A stretch of DNA of 64,000 nucleotides from NCBI GenBank assembly GCA_016714935.1, contig JADKBU010000018.1, positions 11,176-75,175 on the forward strand, in the 5' to 3' direction. This document shows, piece by piece, positions 7,968-16,893 of this stretch. A model generated the notes under the pieces. The model had not been told where the DNA came from. It did not search any database and saw nothing but the letters and a program-made list of their open reading frames with translations. Made by a program: the position numbers and the translations under genes. Each line of letters begins with the position of its first letter. Position 1 is the stretch's first letter. Source of the stretch: Candidatus Accumulibacter propinquus. Lineage in GTDB: Bacteria; Pseudomonadota; Gammaproteobacteria; Burkholderiales; Rhodocyclaceae.

Positions 7968-10502
7968 ATGAAACTGACTTTGACACGTCGTGACTTTATC
8001 AAGAGCCATGCGGTTGCCGCGGCCGCCTGCGTTGCCGGGATGAGTGTGCCGGGGCTTGCACAGGCGGCACCGGCAGCGCCGGCGAGGGATGACGGCGTGC
8101 GCTGGGACAAGGGCGTCTGCCGCTACTGCGGCACGGGCTGCGGCGTGCTGGTGGGAACCAGGGACGGCCGTATCGTGGCTACGCAGGGTGACCCCGACGC
8201 CCCGGTGAACAAGGGGCTGAACTGCATCAAGGGTTACTTCCTGGCGAAAATCCAGTACGGCAAGGATCGGCTCACCACGCCCATGCTGCGCATGAAGAAC
8301 GGCAAGTTCGACAAGGGCGGTGAGTTCACGGCGATTGGATGGGATGAGGCCTTCGAGATCATGGCCGACAAGTGCAAGGCCGCGCTCAGGAAAGGCGGGC
8401 CGCGCAATATCGCCATGTTCGGCTCCGGCCAATGGACGATCTGGGAAGGCTATGCCGCGGCCAAACTGATGAAGGCCGGCCTGCTGAGCAACAACCTCGA
8501 TCCCAATGCACGGCACTGCATGGCTTCGGCGGTAGCCGGCTTCATGCGCACCTTCGGCATCGACGAACCGATGGGTTGCTACGACGACATCGAGCACGCC
8601 GACGCCTTCGTACTGTGGGGCTCGAACATGGCCGAGATGCACCCGATTCTGTGGTCGCGGGTGACCGACCGTCGTTTGACCGGCAAGAACGTCAAGATTC
8701 ACGTGCTCTCGACCTTCAGCCATCGTTCGACCGAACTTGCCGACAACGAACTGATCTTCAAGCCGCAGAGCGACCTGGCGATCCTCAACTACATCTGCAA
8801 TTACATCATCCAGAACAAGGCGGTCAATCAGGAATTCGTGGCCCGTAATGTGAACTTCAGGAAGGGGGTGACCGACATCGGCTATGGCCTGCGCGCCAAT
8901 CATCCACTCGAGAAGACCGCCATGAACAACGGCTATCCAGGTGAGGATGGCAAGCCACGGGGCAACCCTGCGGGCGCCAGCCCGATCAGTTTTGACGAGT
9001 TCAAGGCTTTCGTTGCCGAATACACTCTCGACAAGGCACACGAACTCTCCGGCGTACCCAGGGAAAGACTCGAGGAACTGGCCAGGGCCTACGCCGACCC
9101 GAAGACCAGGGTGACTTCGTTCTGGACCATGGGTTTCAACCAGCACACGCGCGGCACCTGGGTCAACAACATGATCTACAACGTGCACCTGCTGGTGGGC
9201 AAGATCTCCGAACCGGGCAACAGCCCGTTCTCGCTGACCGGCCAGCCTTCGGCCTGCGGCACCGCACGCGAAGTCGGGACGTTCTCGCATCGCCTGCCGG
9301 CCGACATGGTGGTGACCAATGCCAAGCATCGCGAAGCCAGCGAAAAGCTGTGGAAACTTCCTGCCGGCAGCATCCCTGACTGGATCGGTGCGCACGCTGT
9401 CGCGCAGAGCCGCCTGCTCAAGGACGGCAAGATCAACTTCTACTGGACGACGACGACCAACAACATGCAGGCCGGGCCGAACGTCAACGACGAGATTTTC
9501 CCTGGCTGGCGCAATCCGGACAACTTCATCGTTGTTTCCGATGCCTATCCGACCGTCTCGGCAATGACCGCCGACCTGATCCTGCCATCGGCGATGTGGA
9601 TGGAGAAGGAAGGTGCTTACGGCAACGCCGAACGGCGCACGCAGTTCTGGCGTCAACAGGTCAAGGCACCGGGTCAGGCGCGGTCCGATCTCTGGCAGTA
9701 CATCGAGTTCTCGAAGCGCTTCAAGACCGACGAGGTGTGGCCGGCAGCGCTGCTGGAGAAAAACCCCGAGTACAAGGGCAAGACCCTTTACGACGTGCTC
9801 TATGCCAACGGCCAGGTGAACAAATTCCCGCTCGATCAGACCTACAAAGGCTTCGACAACGACGAATCGAGGGCTTGCGGCTATTACCTGCAGAAGGGTC
9901 TGTTCGAGGAATATGCCGCCTTCGGTCGTGGCCATGCCCACGATCTGGCAGCGTTCGAGGTTTATCACAAGGCACGGGGCTTGCGCTGGCCGGTGGTCGA
10001 TGGCAAGGAAACATTGTGGCGCTTTCGCGAGGGCTACGATCCGTATGTCAAGCCGGGCGAGGGCGTCAGGTTCTATGGCCATCCCGACGGCAAGGCAGTG
10101 ATCTTTGCCTTGCCCTACCAGCCAGCCGCCGAAATGCCCGACAAGGACTACGATCTCTGGCTGTGCACCGGGCGCGTGCTCGAACACTGGCATACCGGTT
10201 CGATGACGCGGCGCGTCCCAGAGTTGTACAAGGCAATGCCGGATGCGTGGATCTACATGCATCCGGAAGATGCGAAAAGGCGTGGGCTGCAACGGGGCGA
10301 TGTGGTCAAGACCATCACCCGTCGCGGCGAGATCCAGTTGCGGGTCGAAACCCGCGGCCGCAACAAGCCACCCGTCGGTCTGGTTTTTGTGCCCTTCTTC
10401 GACGAACACCGGTTGGTGAACAAACTGACGCTCGACGCCACCTGTCCGATTTCGAAGGAGACCGACTTCAAAAAATGTGCGTGCAAGGTGGTCAAGGCCT
10501 GA
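7968..10502 (+). CDS. napA: periplasmic nitrate reductase, catalytic molybdoprotein NapA
   Basis: This is the large subunit that reduces nitrate to nitrite in the periplasm, using a bis-MGD molybdenum cofactor and one [4Fe-4S] cluster; it has 844 residues. The Tat signal TRRDFIK is at the N-terminus, with a likely cleavage after LAQA. The cluster ligands are in CRYCGTGCGV with a fourth Cys in NKGLNCIKGY. The cysteine in NARHCMASAVAGF is the expected Mo ligand. The C-terminal MGD-binding domain includes GRVLEHWHTGSMTRR. The length matches the family. The ATG at 7968 follows the napD stop by one base. Confidence 0.95.
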   Translation: MKLTLTRRDFIKSHAVAAAACVAGMSVPGLAQAAPAAPARDDGVRWDKGVCRYCGTGCGVLVGTRDGRIVATQGDPDAPVNKGLNCIKGYFLAKIQYGKDRLTTPMLRMKNGKFDKGGEFTAIGWDEAFEIMADKCKAALRKGGPRNIAMFGSGQWTIWEGYAAAKLMKAGLLSNNLDPNARHCMASAVAGFMRTFGIDEPMGCYDDIEHADAFVLWGSNMAEMHPILWSRVTDRRLTGKNVKIHVLSTFSHRSTELADNELIFKPQSDLAILNYICNYIIQNKAVNQEFVARNVNFRKGVTDIGYGLRANHPLEKTAMNNGYPGEDGKPRGNPAGASPISFDEFKAFVAEYTLDKAHELSGVPRERLEELARAYADPKTRVTSFWTMGFNQHTRGTWVNNMIYNVHLLVGKISEPGNSPFSLTGQPSACGTAREVGTFSHRLPADMVVTNAKHREASEKLWKLPAGSIPDWIGAHAVAQSRLLKDGKINFYWTTTTNNMQAGPNVNDEIFPGWRNPDNFIVVSDAYPTVSAMTADLILPSAMWMEKEGAYGNAERRTQFWRQQVKAPGQARSDLWQYIEFSKRFKTDEVWPAALLEKNPEYKGKTLYDVLYANGQVNKFPLDQTYKGFDNDESRACGYYLQKGLFEEYAAFGRGHAHDLAAFEVYHKARGLRWPVVDGKETLWRFREGYDPYVKPGEGVRFYGHPDGKAVIFALPYQPAAEMPDKDYDLWLCTGRVLEHWHTGSMTRRVPELYKAMPDAWIYMHPEDAKRRGLQRGDVVKTITRRGEIQLRVETRGRNKPPVGLVFVPFFDEHRLVNKLTLDATCPISKETDFKKCACKVVKA

Positions 10503-10587
10503 TCGACACGCCAGACCAGGACCTGCCTGGGGGCTGATCATCGTCCGTCCCCAGGCTGACCACCGTCTGCTTTCTGCCCACACCATC

Positions 10588-11559
10588 ATGTTTCCCGAGA
10601 AAAACCACGCCAGGCGTGTGCCGTCCCGTGCCGAAAACGCACCGGCGCTGGCGCGTCGGCAATTTGTCTTCGACTCCGCCCGTCTGCTCTGTGGCGTTGG
10701 CGTCCTCGGGCTGTGTCTTGCGGGATACGCCAGGAAAGCTCTGGCGAAACCGCCGATGGCTATTCGCCCGCCGGGTGCCGGCCCGGAAGAGGACTTTCTC
10801 GGTGCCTGCATCCGTTGCGGCATGTGCGTTCGCGATTGCCCTTACGACATTCTCGAACTCGCCAGGCCGGAATCGCTGGTCGCCACCGGTACGCCCTACT
10901 TCACGGCGCGCAGCGGGCCCTGTGAGATGTGTGAGGACATCCCCTGTGTCAGGGCCTGTCCGACCGGCGCCCTCGACCATCACCTGACGGACATCAACAA
11001 ATCCCGCATGGGCCTCGCTGTCCTGTCGGATCAGGAAACCTGCCTGAATTTTCTTGGCCTGCGCTGCGATGTCTGTTATCGCGTTTGCCCGGTGATCGAC
11101 AAGGCGATCACCCTCGAGTTGCGCCCAAATACCCGTACTGGTCGGCACAGCATGTTCCTGCCGACAGTGCACTCCGAGCACTGCACCGGCTGCGGCAAGT
11201 GCGAAAAGGCGTGCGTGACCGACGAGGCTTCGATCAGGGTCTTGCCGCCCAGACTGGTCAAGGGTTCGCTGGGCGAGCACTACCGTCTCGGTTGGGAGGA
11301 GAAGACGAGGGCGGGTGGCCATTCACTGGTCGAGGACAAGGGAATCATCGATCTGCCTGATCGACTTCCCGAGGGCACGACGCTGGAGGGCCACTTCGAT
11401 CCAGGCAGCAGCGGGCTGCCAGAGCGAATACCGGGTCGCGGTCCGGTGCTCCCGAGTCTGCCCCCGGGCCTGGGCGGAGCGGACACCGCAGCCGGCAGCC
11501 CGGCGCAGTCGCCGGGCGGTGCTCTGGGGCGGCGGCTCTCCAGGGAGGCCGCGCGATGA
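10588..11559 (+). CDS. napG: NapG, periplasmic iron-sulfur quinol-dehydrogenase subunit
   Basis: This is a ferredoxin-type protein of 323 residues that passes electrons from the NapH membrane subunit towards NapB/NapA. A twin-arginine signal (ALARRQFVFD) precedes a hydrophobic stretch. Four cysteine clusters follow: CIRCGMCVRDCP, CEMCEDIPCVRACP, CDVCYRVCP and CTGCGKCEKAC, consistent with four [4Fe-4S] centres. The C-terminal ~80 residues are a Gly/Pro-rich extension that is longer than in Escherichia coli NapG. The start at 10588 is the ATG nearest the Tat motif. Its stop overlaps napH by four bases. Confidence 0.92.
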   Translation: MFPEKNHARRVPSRAENAPALARRQFVFDSARLLCGVGVLGLCLAGYARKALAKPPMAIRPPGAGPEEDFLGACIRCGMCVRDCPYDILELARPESLVATGTPYFTARSGPCEMCEDIPCVRACPTGALDHHLTDINKSRMGLAVLSDQETCLNFLGLRCDVCYRVCPVIDKAITLELRPNTRTGRHSMFLPTVHSEHCTGCGKCEKACVTDEASIRVLPPRLVKGSLGEHYRLGWEEKTRAGGHSLVEDKGIIDLPDRLPEGTTLEGHFDPGSSGLPERIPGRGPVLPSLPPGLGGADTAAGSPAQSPGGALGRRLSREAAR

Positions 11560-12458
11560 GTCACCGACGTGCCGGCGCTGAAGCGACTGCCGCCAAAGGG
11601 TGGCTGCGCGCGCAGTGCTGGCTGCTGGCCCGACGTTTGTGCCAGTTGGCCATCCTTGCCCTGTTCCTGCTCGGGCCGCTCGCGGCGGTATGGGTGGTCA
11701 AGGGAAATCTGGCGTACAGCCTGACGCTCGACACCCTGCCTTTGACCGATCCTTACGTGCTGCTGCAATCGGTTCTCGCCGGCCACCTGCCCGAGAAGAG
11801 CGCCCTGATCGGCGCACTGATCGTCATCATCTTCTACATCCTTGTCGGCGGCCGTGTCTATTGCGCCTGGGTTTGTCCGCTCAATCTGGTGACCGATCTC
11901 GCGGGCTGGTTGCGTTACCGGCTGGGGATCAAGGGCAGCGTGCATGTCGCCCGCAGCAGTCGCTACGGGGTCCTGATGATGACCTTGCTGCTGGCAGCGC
12001 TCACCGGTACCCTCGTATGGGAATTGGTCAACCCGGTATCGATGCTGCAGCGTGGGCTGATCTTCGGGCTGGGAGCGGCATGGACAGTGGTGCTGGCGGT
12101 CTTTCTGTTCGACCTGTTCGTGATGAGTCGTGGCTGGTGTGGGCATCTATGTCCGGTCGGCGCCTTCTACAGTGTGCTGGGCAAATGGAGCCCACTACGG
12201 ATCAGCGCGTCGAAACGCGCGGCCTGCAACGATTGCATGGACTGCTTCGAGGTATGCCCGGAACCGCAGGTCATTCGTCCGGCACTGAAGGGAGCGGGCA
12301 AGGGCGTCGGCCCGGTCATTCTGGCCGCCAACTGTACCAATTGCGGGCGTTGCATCGATGTCTGTTCCAAGGATGTCTTCACGTTCGGACTGCGTTTCAA
12401 CAACCCGCCCGGCAATGGGGTGCAGACCGCAACACGGCATGCGACAAGCGGCAACTGA
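11556..12458 (+). CDS. napH: NapH, membrane iron-sulfur quinol dehydrogenase
   Basis: This is an integral membrane protein of 300 residues that is thought to oxidise quinol and deliver electrons to NapG. Four membrane helices are visible. Two membrane-associated CxxxCP motifs occur (GRVYCAWVCPLN and WCGHLCPVG), and two C-terminal cytoplasmic [4Fe-4S] sites are CNDCMDCFEVCP and CTNCGRCIDVC. The ATG overlaps the napG stop. No napC follows in the window, so NapGH may be the main quinol route for this Nap system. Confidence 0.92.
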   Translation: MSHRRAGAEATAAKGWLRAQCWLLARRLCQLAILALFLLGPLAAVWVVKGNLAYSLTLDTLPLTDPYVLLQSVLAGHLPEKSALIGALIVIIFYILVGGRVYCAWVCPLNLVTDLAGWLRYRLGIKGSVHVARSSRYGVLMMTLLLAALTGTLVWELVNPVSMLQRGLIFGLGAAWTVVLAVFLFDLFVMSRGWCGHLCPVGAFYSVLGKWSPLRISASKRAACNDCMDCFEVCPEPQVIRPALKGAGKGVGPVILAANCTNCGRCIDVCSKDVFTFGLRFNNPPGNGVQTATRHATSGN

Positions 12459-12509
12459 ATCACCAGAGAAGCATCGAACTCATCCTTTGACGTGGAGGAA
12501 ACGCCGATC

Positions 12510-12976
12510 ATGAACAATTTACTGAAACTTGCGGCCGCCATGGCGGCAAGCTGCCTGACGTCTCTGGCGTTTGCCGCAGACACGACGACTTCATTGCGCG
12601 GTATCGACGTCGTCGCGCCAGACCAGGCACCCGAAGTCAAGACCTACGCCGGCAGGCGCCCGGGGACGGAAACCCGGTGGCGAGGACCTTCAGCACACAG
12701 CCACCAGTGATTCCACACGCGGTGGAGAACTTCGACGAAATCAATCTCGATGGAAACCAGTGCATGGATTGCCATTCGGGGGCCACATACCAGAAGAAAA
12801 AGGCGCCGAAAATTGGCGACAGCCACTTCATTGATCGTCAGGGCAACAAGCTGACCGAAGCGAGCGCGAGCCGCTACAATTGCGTGCAGTGTCATGTGCC
12901 GCAAGTCGATGCGCCGCCGCTGGTGGACAACACTTTCAAGGGTGACGCAGCCAGGAAGTCTGTCAGGAAAAACTGA
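12510..12976 (+). pseudogene. napB: napB, diheme cytochrome subunit of nitrate reductase, frameshifted
   Basis: NapB is the small cytochrome c electron donor to NapA. The frame starting at ATG 12510 (GGAGG box at 12494-12498) encodes a signal peptide ending LAFAA and the early mature protein up to KTYAG. The rest of NapB continues one frame over: PPVIPHAVENF, the heme sites CMDCH and CVQCH, and the usual QCHVPQ motif. One base appears to be missing near 12653, where restoring a C would give TYAGQAPGDGNPVAR and rejoin both halves. Both halves are otherwise well conserved, so an assembly error is as likely as a real mutation. Confidence 0.85.
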
Positions 12977-13095
12977 AGCAACCTGCCATCGCGAAGTTGA
13001 CAGCACATGCCAGCCTGCGGATAATCCGTCGTTGTGGTCCTTGCCGATATGCCCGCAGAGTTGCAGCGACATGTTACGGTCGAGAGTATCACCAT

Positions 13096-13171
13096 GCGGG
13101 AATAGCTCAGTTGGTAGAGCGATACCTTGCCAAGGTATAGGTCGAGAGTTCGAGACTCTTTTCCCGCTCCA
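13096..13171 (+). tRNA. tRNA-Gly (anticodon GCC)
   Basis: A complete 76-base cloverleaf is present. The acceptor stem GCGGGAA pairs with TTCCCGC, the anticodon stem ATACC/GGTAT encloses loop TTGCCAA with anticodon GCC, the T loop is TTCGAGA, and the CCA end is encoded. It lies 119 bases after napB. Confidence 0.95.
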
Positions 13172-13179
13172 GATCCCGA

Positions 13180-13206
13180 AGGGAAAGTGCGTTACGCACT
13201 TTCCCT
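13180..13206 (+). terminator. hairpin downstream of tRNA-Gly, probable terminator
   Basis: This is a near-perfect inverted repeat, AGGGAAAGTGCGT followed by ACGCACTTTCCCT, with a very short loop, immediately followed by a short pyrimidine-rich run (TTCC) rather than a long T tract. It starts nine bases after the tRNA CCA and separates the two tRNA genes. A terminator or processing signal is the likely role. Confidence 0.6.
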
Positions 13207-13226
13207 TTCCTGCATTTAGGGGCAGG

Positions 13227-13232
13227 TATAAT
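13227..13232 (+). promoter_or_regulatory. -10 element for tRNA-Leu
   Basis: This is a perfect TATAAT hexamer, ending 10 bases before the tRNA-Leu 5' end, as expected for a dedicated tRNA promoter. No good -35 is seen at the usual distance, because the preceding hairpin occupies that space. Confidence 0.55.
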
Positions 13233-13242
13233 GGTCCTTGTC

Positions 13243-13329
13243 GCCCGGATGGTGAAATAGGTAGACACAAGGGACTTAAAATCCCTCGGCCTCGCGGCTG
13301 TGCCGGTTCGACCCCGGCTCCGGGTACCA
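13243..13329 (+). tRNA. tRNA-Leu (anticodon UAA)
   Basis: This is an 87-base class II tRNA. The acceptor GCCCGGA pairs with TCCGGGT (first pair G-T), the anticodon stem AGGGA/TCCCT encloses loop CTTAAAA with anticodon TAA, a long variable arm (CGGCCTCGCGGCTG region) follows, the T arm is GGTTCGACCCC-like, and the CCA is encoded. It reads UUA codons, which are rare in GC-rich genomes. Confidence 0.95.
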
Positions 13330-13364
13330 GCAGTTCACCGCAAACTTCCTGCCTTCCGATCACC

Positions 13365-13799
13365 ATGATCATTTTTGACCTTGCTTGCCAAAACGGCCAT
13401 CGCTTCGAAGGCTGGTTCCAGTCTCGGGAGGATTTCGACAGCCAACTCGCTGCGAGCCTGGTTGCCTGTCCCCAGTGCGGTTCTCCGGAGATTCGGCGCG
13501 TGCCGTCGGCGGTACACCTGGCCCGACCAGGCCCGGTATCGGCACCGGCGGTCGAGGTGCCGATACCGGATGCGCGCGGGGACGCATCCGCCGTTTTTCG
13601 CCAGCTGACCGAAATGCTGCTCGCCAATTGCGAGGATGTCGGCGCACGTTTCGCGGAAGAGGCGCGCAAGATTCACTATGTGGAGGCACCGGAACGTTCC
13701 ATACGGGGCGAGGCCAGCACCGCGGAGTATGAGGCGCTGCGCGAAGAGGGAATCGAAGTGTTCCGCTGGCCGTACATGAAACCGGGGGATCTGCACTGA
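13365..13799 (+). CDS. DUF1178 family zinc-ribbon protein
   Basis: The protein has 144 residues and begins MIIFDLACQNGHRFEGWF, the defining start of the DUF1178 family. CPQCGSPEIRR completes a zinc-ribbon-like pattern with the early Cys/His. The C-terminal half is acidic and helical. The ATG at 13365 is selected because the conserved family start begins there; the frame is open further upstream only through the tRNA-Leu gene. The function of the family is unknown. Confidence 0.85.
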   Translation: MIIFDLACQNGHRFEGWFQSREDFDSQLAASLVACPQCGSPEIRRVPSAVHLARPGPVSAPAVEVPIPDARGDASAVFRQLTEMLLANCEDVGARFAEEARKIHYVEAPERSIRGEASTAEYEALREEGIEVFRWPYMKPGDLH

Positions 13800-13827
13800 T
13801 CTTCGCATCGTTCAAGGAGAGTCGTTG

Positions 13828-14940
13828 ATGATCAAAGCACGCGCTGCAGTTGCCTGGGCTGCCAGGCAAGACCTCGAAATCACCGAAGTCGACGTCGAAG
13901 CACCTCGACAGGGTGAGGTGCTGGTACGTATCGTCGCCACCGGGGTCTGCCATACGGATGCGTTCACGCTTTCGGGCGCCGATCCGGAAGGGATCTTTCC
14001 CAGTATCCTCGGGCATGAAGGCGGTGGCATCGTGGAAGCCGTCGGTCCCGGAGTGACCTCGGTAGGAATTGGCGACCACGTCATACCCTTGTACACGCCG
14101 GAGTGTGGGCAATGCAAGTTCTGCCGCTCGGGCAAGACGAATCTTTGTCAGGCCATCCGAACGACTCAGGGCAAGGGCCTGATGCCCGATGGCAGTAGTC
14201 GCTTTTCCCGTAACGGCACGCCGATCTTCCATTACATGGGGACTTCCACCTTCTCCGAGTACACGGTGCTGCCCGAAATCTCGGTGGCCAGAATTGCCAA
14301 GGAGGCGCCGCTGGAAAAGGTCTGTCTGCTCGGCTGCGGGGTGACGACGGGTATCGGCGCGGTGATCAATACCGCCAAAGTCGAACCGGGTGCCACCGTG
14401 GCCGTTTTCGGGCTGGGTGGCATCGGTCTTTCGGTAGTGATCGGGGCGGTGATGGCCAGGGCTTCGCGGATCCTGGCCGTCGATACCAATCCTGGCAAAT
14501 TTGCCATCGCCAGGCAACTCGGCGCCACCGATTGCATCAATCCCGCCGATTACGACCGGCCGGTCCAGGAAGTGATCGTCGACCTGACCGACGGTGGGGT
14601 CGATTACTCGTTCGAATGTATCGGCAACGTCAAGGTGATGCGCTCGGCGCTCGAGTGCTGTCACAAGGGTTGGGGTGAATCGGTGATCATTGGTGTCGCT
14701 GGTGCCGGTGAAGAGATCGCGACCCGACCGTTCCAGTTGGTGACCGGCAGGGTGTGGCGCGGTTCGGCGTTCGGTGGCGTGCGTGGCCGCTCCGAACTCG
14801 CGGGTTATGTCGAACGCGCGCAAAGAGGAGAGATTCCGCTCGATACCTTCATTACCCATACGATGGGCTTGGAGGATATCAATCATGCTTTCGAGCTGAT
14901 GCATGAAGGCAAGAGCATTCGCTCCGTGATCCGGTTCTGA
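13828..14940 (+). CDS. frmA: S-(hydroxymethyl)glutathione dehydrogenase / class III alcohol dehydrogenase
   Basis: This enzyme oxidises S-hydroxymethylglutathione (formaldehyde adduct) to S-formylglutathione with NAD+; it has 370 residues. Catalytic zinc ligands are in GVCHTD and GHEGGG, and the structural zinc site is CGQCKFCRSGKTNLC. The NAD fold motif is VFGLGGIGLSV. The class III hallmark FGGVRGRSEL is present. The ATG at 13828 (after an in-frame TTG) has AAGGAGAG upstream. It is followed after three bases by fghA, giving the standard two-step formaldehyde detoxification pair. Confidence 0.93.
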   Translation: MIKARAAVAWAARQDLEITEVDVEAPRQGEVLVRIVATGVCHTDAFTLSGADPEGIFPSILGHEGGGIVEAVGPGVTSVGIGDHVIPLYTPECGQCKFCRSGKTNLCQAIRTTQGKGLMPDGSSRFSRNGTPIFHYMGTSTFSEYTVLPEISVARIAKEAPLEKVCLLGCGVTTGIGAVINTAKVEPGATVAVFGLGGIGLSVVIGAVMARASRILAVDTNPGKFAIARQLGATDCINPADYDRPVQEVIVDLTDGGVDYSFECIGNVKVMRSALECCHKGWGESVIIGVAGAGEEIATRPFQLVTGRVWRGSAFGGVRGRSELAGYVERAQRGEIPLDTFITHTMGLEDINHAFELMHEGKSIRSVIRF

Positions 14941-14943
14941 GCG

Positions 14944-15804
14944 GTGACGGAGCCCGCTTTTGCAGCGCTTGAAGAGGTCGCAGCCAATCGTTGTTTTGGC
15001 GGCTGGCATCGGCGCTTCCGGCATCGCTCGGCGACCCTGCGCTGCGAGATGGTGTTTGCCGTCTTCCTGCCGCCGCACGCCGAGCGGGCGACGGTGCCCG
15101 CCCTGTACTGGCTGTCGGGCCTGACCTGCAGCGATGAGAACTTCATGCAGAAAGCCGGAGCGATGCGCGTCGCGGCCGAGTTGGGGATCGCCCTGGTGGC
15201 TCCGGATACCAGCCCGCGCGGTACACACGTGCCGGGCGACCCGGACGGTGCCTGGGATTTCGGTCACGGCGCCGGGTTCTATCTGAACGCTACCCAGGAG
15301 CCATGGGCAACACATTACCGGATGCACGACTATGTGGTTGGTGAACTGCCGGAGTTGATCGAGGCGAACCTGCCGATAGACGCACGCCGGGGTATCAGTG
15401 GCCATTCCATGGGTGGACATGGCGCGCTGCTTTGCGCTCTGCGCAACCCTGGCCGCTACCGCTCGGTGTCCGCCTTCGCGCCGATCTGTCATGCCTTGGC
15501 CAGTCCCTGGGGGCAGAAGGCCTTCCTGCGCTATCTGGGCGAAGATCGTGCAGCATGGAAAGACTGGGACGTCTGCGAACTGATCGCCGGTGCCCGCGAA
15601 CGCCTGCCCCTGCTGGTCGATCAAGGTGACGCGGACGGGTTTCTCGTCGAGCAACTGCAGCCCGAATTGTTGCAGCAGGCCTGCGCAGCAGCAGGACATC
15701 CGCTGGATCTGCGTCTGCAGCCGGGTTACGACCATAGCTACTACTTTATCGCCAGTTTCATCGAAGATCACCTGCGCCATCACGCCGGGGCGCTGACGCC
15801 ATGA
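14944..15804 (+). CDS. fghA: S-formylglutathione hydrolase
   Basis: This is an esterase-D-type hydrolase of 286 residues that converts S-formylglutathione into formate and glutathione. It contains the family signature YWLSGLTCSDENFMQKAGA, the nucleophile elbow SGHSMGGHGA (Ser ~149), the acid Asp in LLVDQGDADGFL and the histidine in PGYDHSYYFI. Translation most likely begins at the GTG at 14944, three bases after the frmA stop. The pairing with frmA fixes its role. Confidence 0.93.
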   Translation: MTEPAFAALEEVAANRCFGGWHRRFRHRSATLRCEMVFAVFLPPHAERATVPALYWLSGLTCSDENFMQKAGAMRVAAELGIALVAPDTSPRGTHVPGDPDGAWDFGHGAGFYLNATQEPWATHYRMHDYVVGELPELIEANLPIDARRGISGHSMGGHGALLCALRNPGRYRSVSAFAPICHALASPWGQKAFLRYLGEDRAAWKDWDVCELIAGARERLPLLVDQGDADGFLVEQLQPELLQQACAAAGHPLDLRLQPGYDHSYYFIASFIEDHLRHHAGALTP

Positions 15805-15813
15805 GTCGCTCGC

Positions 15814-16893
15814 GTGGGCAATGAATCGTTGGCGCCGGAAGCCGTTCCCGATTCGCTTGGCGGTTTCCACCCGAGCACTTCTCCGACAGCCTCCCGGTAC
15901 GCGCACGGCACCCTGGTCGACAAGTATGGACGGCACGTCACCTACCTTCGGCTGTCGATCACCGACCGTTGCGACTTCCGTTGCAACTATTGCATGGCCG
16001 AGAAGATGACTTTCCTGCCACGCGCACAGGTACTGACCCTTGAGGAATGCCTGCGCGTGGCCAGAGTCTTCGTCGACCTTGGGGTGACCAAGCTGCGGGT
16101 GACCGGCGGCGAGCCGTTGGTGCGGCACAACGCCGTCTGGTTGCTGGAGCAGCTCGCCGATCTGCCGGGAGTGAAGGAACTGGTGATCACCACCAATGGT
16201 TCGCAGCTCGAACGCTTTGCTTCGGCACTGCACGCGGCTGGGGTCAAACGCTTGAACATCAGCCTCGATACCCTGCGTCCCGACCGCTTTCGGGCGATCA
16301 CCCGCGTCGGAGATCTCGCCAAGGTGCTGCGTGGCATCGACGCCGCGCAGAGGGCTGGCTTCGCGCGCCTCAAGATCAACACGGTAATGGTGCGCGGCGG
16401 CAACGACGATGAACTGTTGGACCTCGCGCAGTTCGCCGTTGATCGGGACATTGACATTGCCTTCATCGAAGAGATGCCTCTGGGAGATATCGGTCAGCGG
16501 CGTCAGGCGAGTTTTTTCAGCAGCCAGGAAGCGATGGCCCGCCTGCAGACGCGCTTCGCTCTGTTGCCGTCAACCGAGACTACCGGTGGCCCGGCACGCT
16601 ATTGGCGGCTCCCCGGTACATCAACTCGTGTCGGCTTCATCGCGCCGCACAGCCATAATTTCTGCGATACCTGCAACCGCGTGCGCATTACCGCCCGCGG
16701 TGATCTGTACCCGTGCCTGGGCAACAACGATGCAGTCCGGTTGCTGCCGCTGCTGCGTGCGCATCCGACCGACGATGGGCCACTACGTGCAGCGATCGTC
16801 GGTGGCATGGGCATCAAGGCTCAGGGCCATGCGTTCAGCAGCCAGATGGACGCGCCGCAGGTCGTGCGCTTCATGTCGATGACCGGTGGTTGA
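15814..16893 (+). CDS. moaA: GTP 3',8-cyclase MoaA (molybdenum cofactor biosynthesis)
   Basis: This is a radical SAM enzyme that makes the first pterin intermediate of molybdopterin; it has 359 residues. The N-terminal cluster is in CDFRCNYCMAE, the GGEP motif is VTGGEPL, and the C-terminal cluster is in FCDTCNRVRIT plus YPCLG. The protein ends in the functional Gly-Gly tail (SMTGG). A GTG start at 15814 is used; an N-terminal extension of about 30 residues precedes the conserved region. It lies 9 bases after fghA. The product is needed for NapA, encoded 5 kb away. Confidence 0.93.
   Translation: MGNESLAPEAVPDSLGGFHPSTSPTASRYAHGTLVDKYGRHVTYLRLSITDRCDFRCNYCMAEKMTFLPRAQVLTLEECLRVARVFVDLGVTKLRVTGGEPLVRHNAVWLLEQLADLPGVKELVITTNGSQLERFASALHAAGVKRLNISLDTLRPDRFRAITRVGDLAKVLRGIDAAQRAGFARLKINTVMVRGGNDDELLDLAQFAVDRDIDIAFIEEMPLGDIGQRRQASFFSSQEAMARLQTRFALLPSTETTGGPARYWRLPGTSTRVGFIAPHSHNFCDTCNRVRITARGDLYPCLGNNDAVRLLPLLRAHPTDDGPLRAAIVGGMGIKAQGHAFSSQMDAPQVVRFMSMTGG

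Noticed and set aside
7890..10823. 977-residue open frame on the minus strand opposite napA and napG
   Set aside because: It is antisense to well-conserved genes, and its sequence shows no family pattern; GC-rich third positions create such frames.
12510..12976. Programmed frameshift in napB
   Set aside because: No slippery heptamer or downstream structure is seen near 12653; a simple one-base indel is the simplest explanation.
13052..13095. Promoter for tRNA-Gly (TTGCAG at 13061 with GAGTAT at 13084)
   Set aside because: The -10 match is only three of six and lies too close to the tRNA start to be convincing.
13369..16233. 954-residue minus-strand open frame across DUF1178, frmA, fghA and moaA
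   Set aside because: It spans four recognised plus-strand genes and their gaps; it is a shadow frame.
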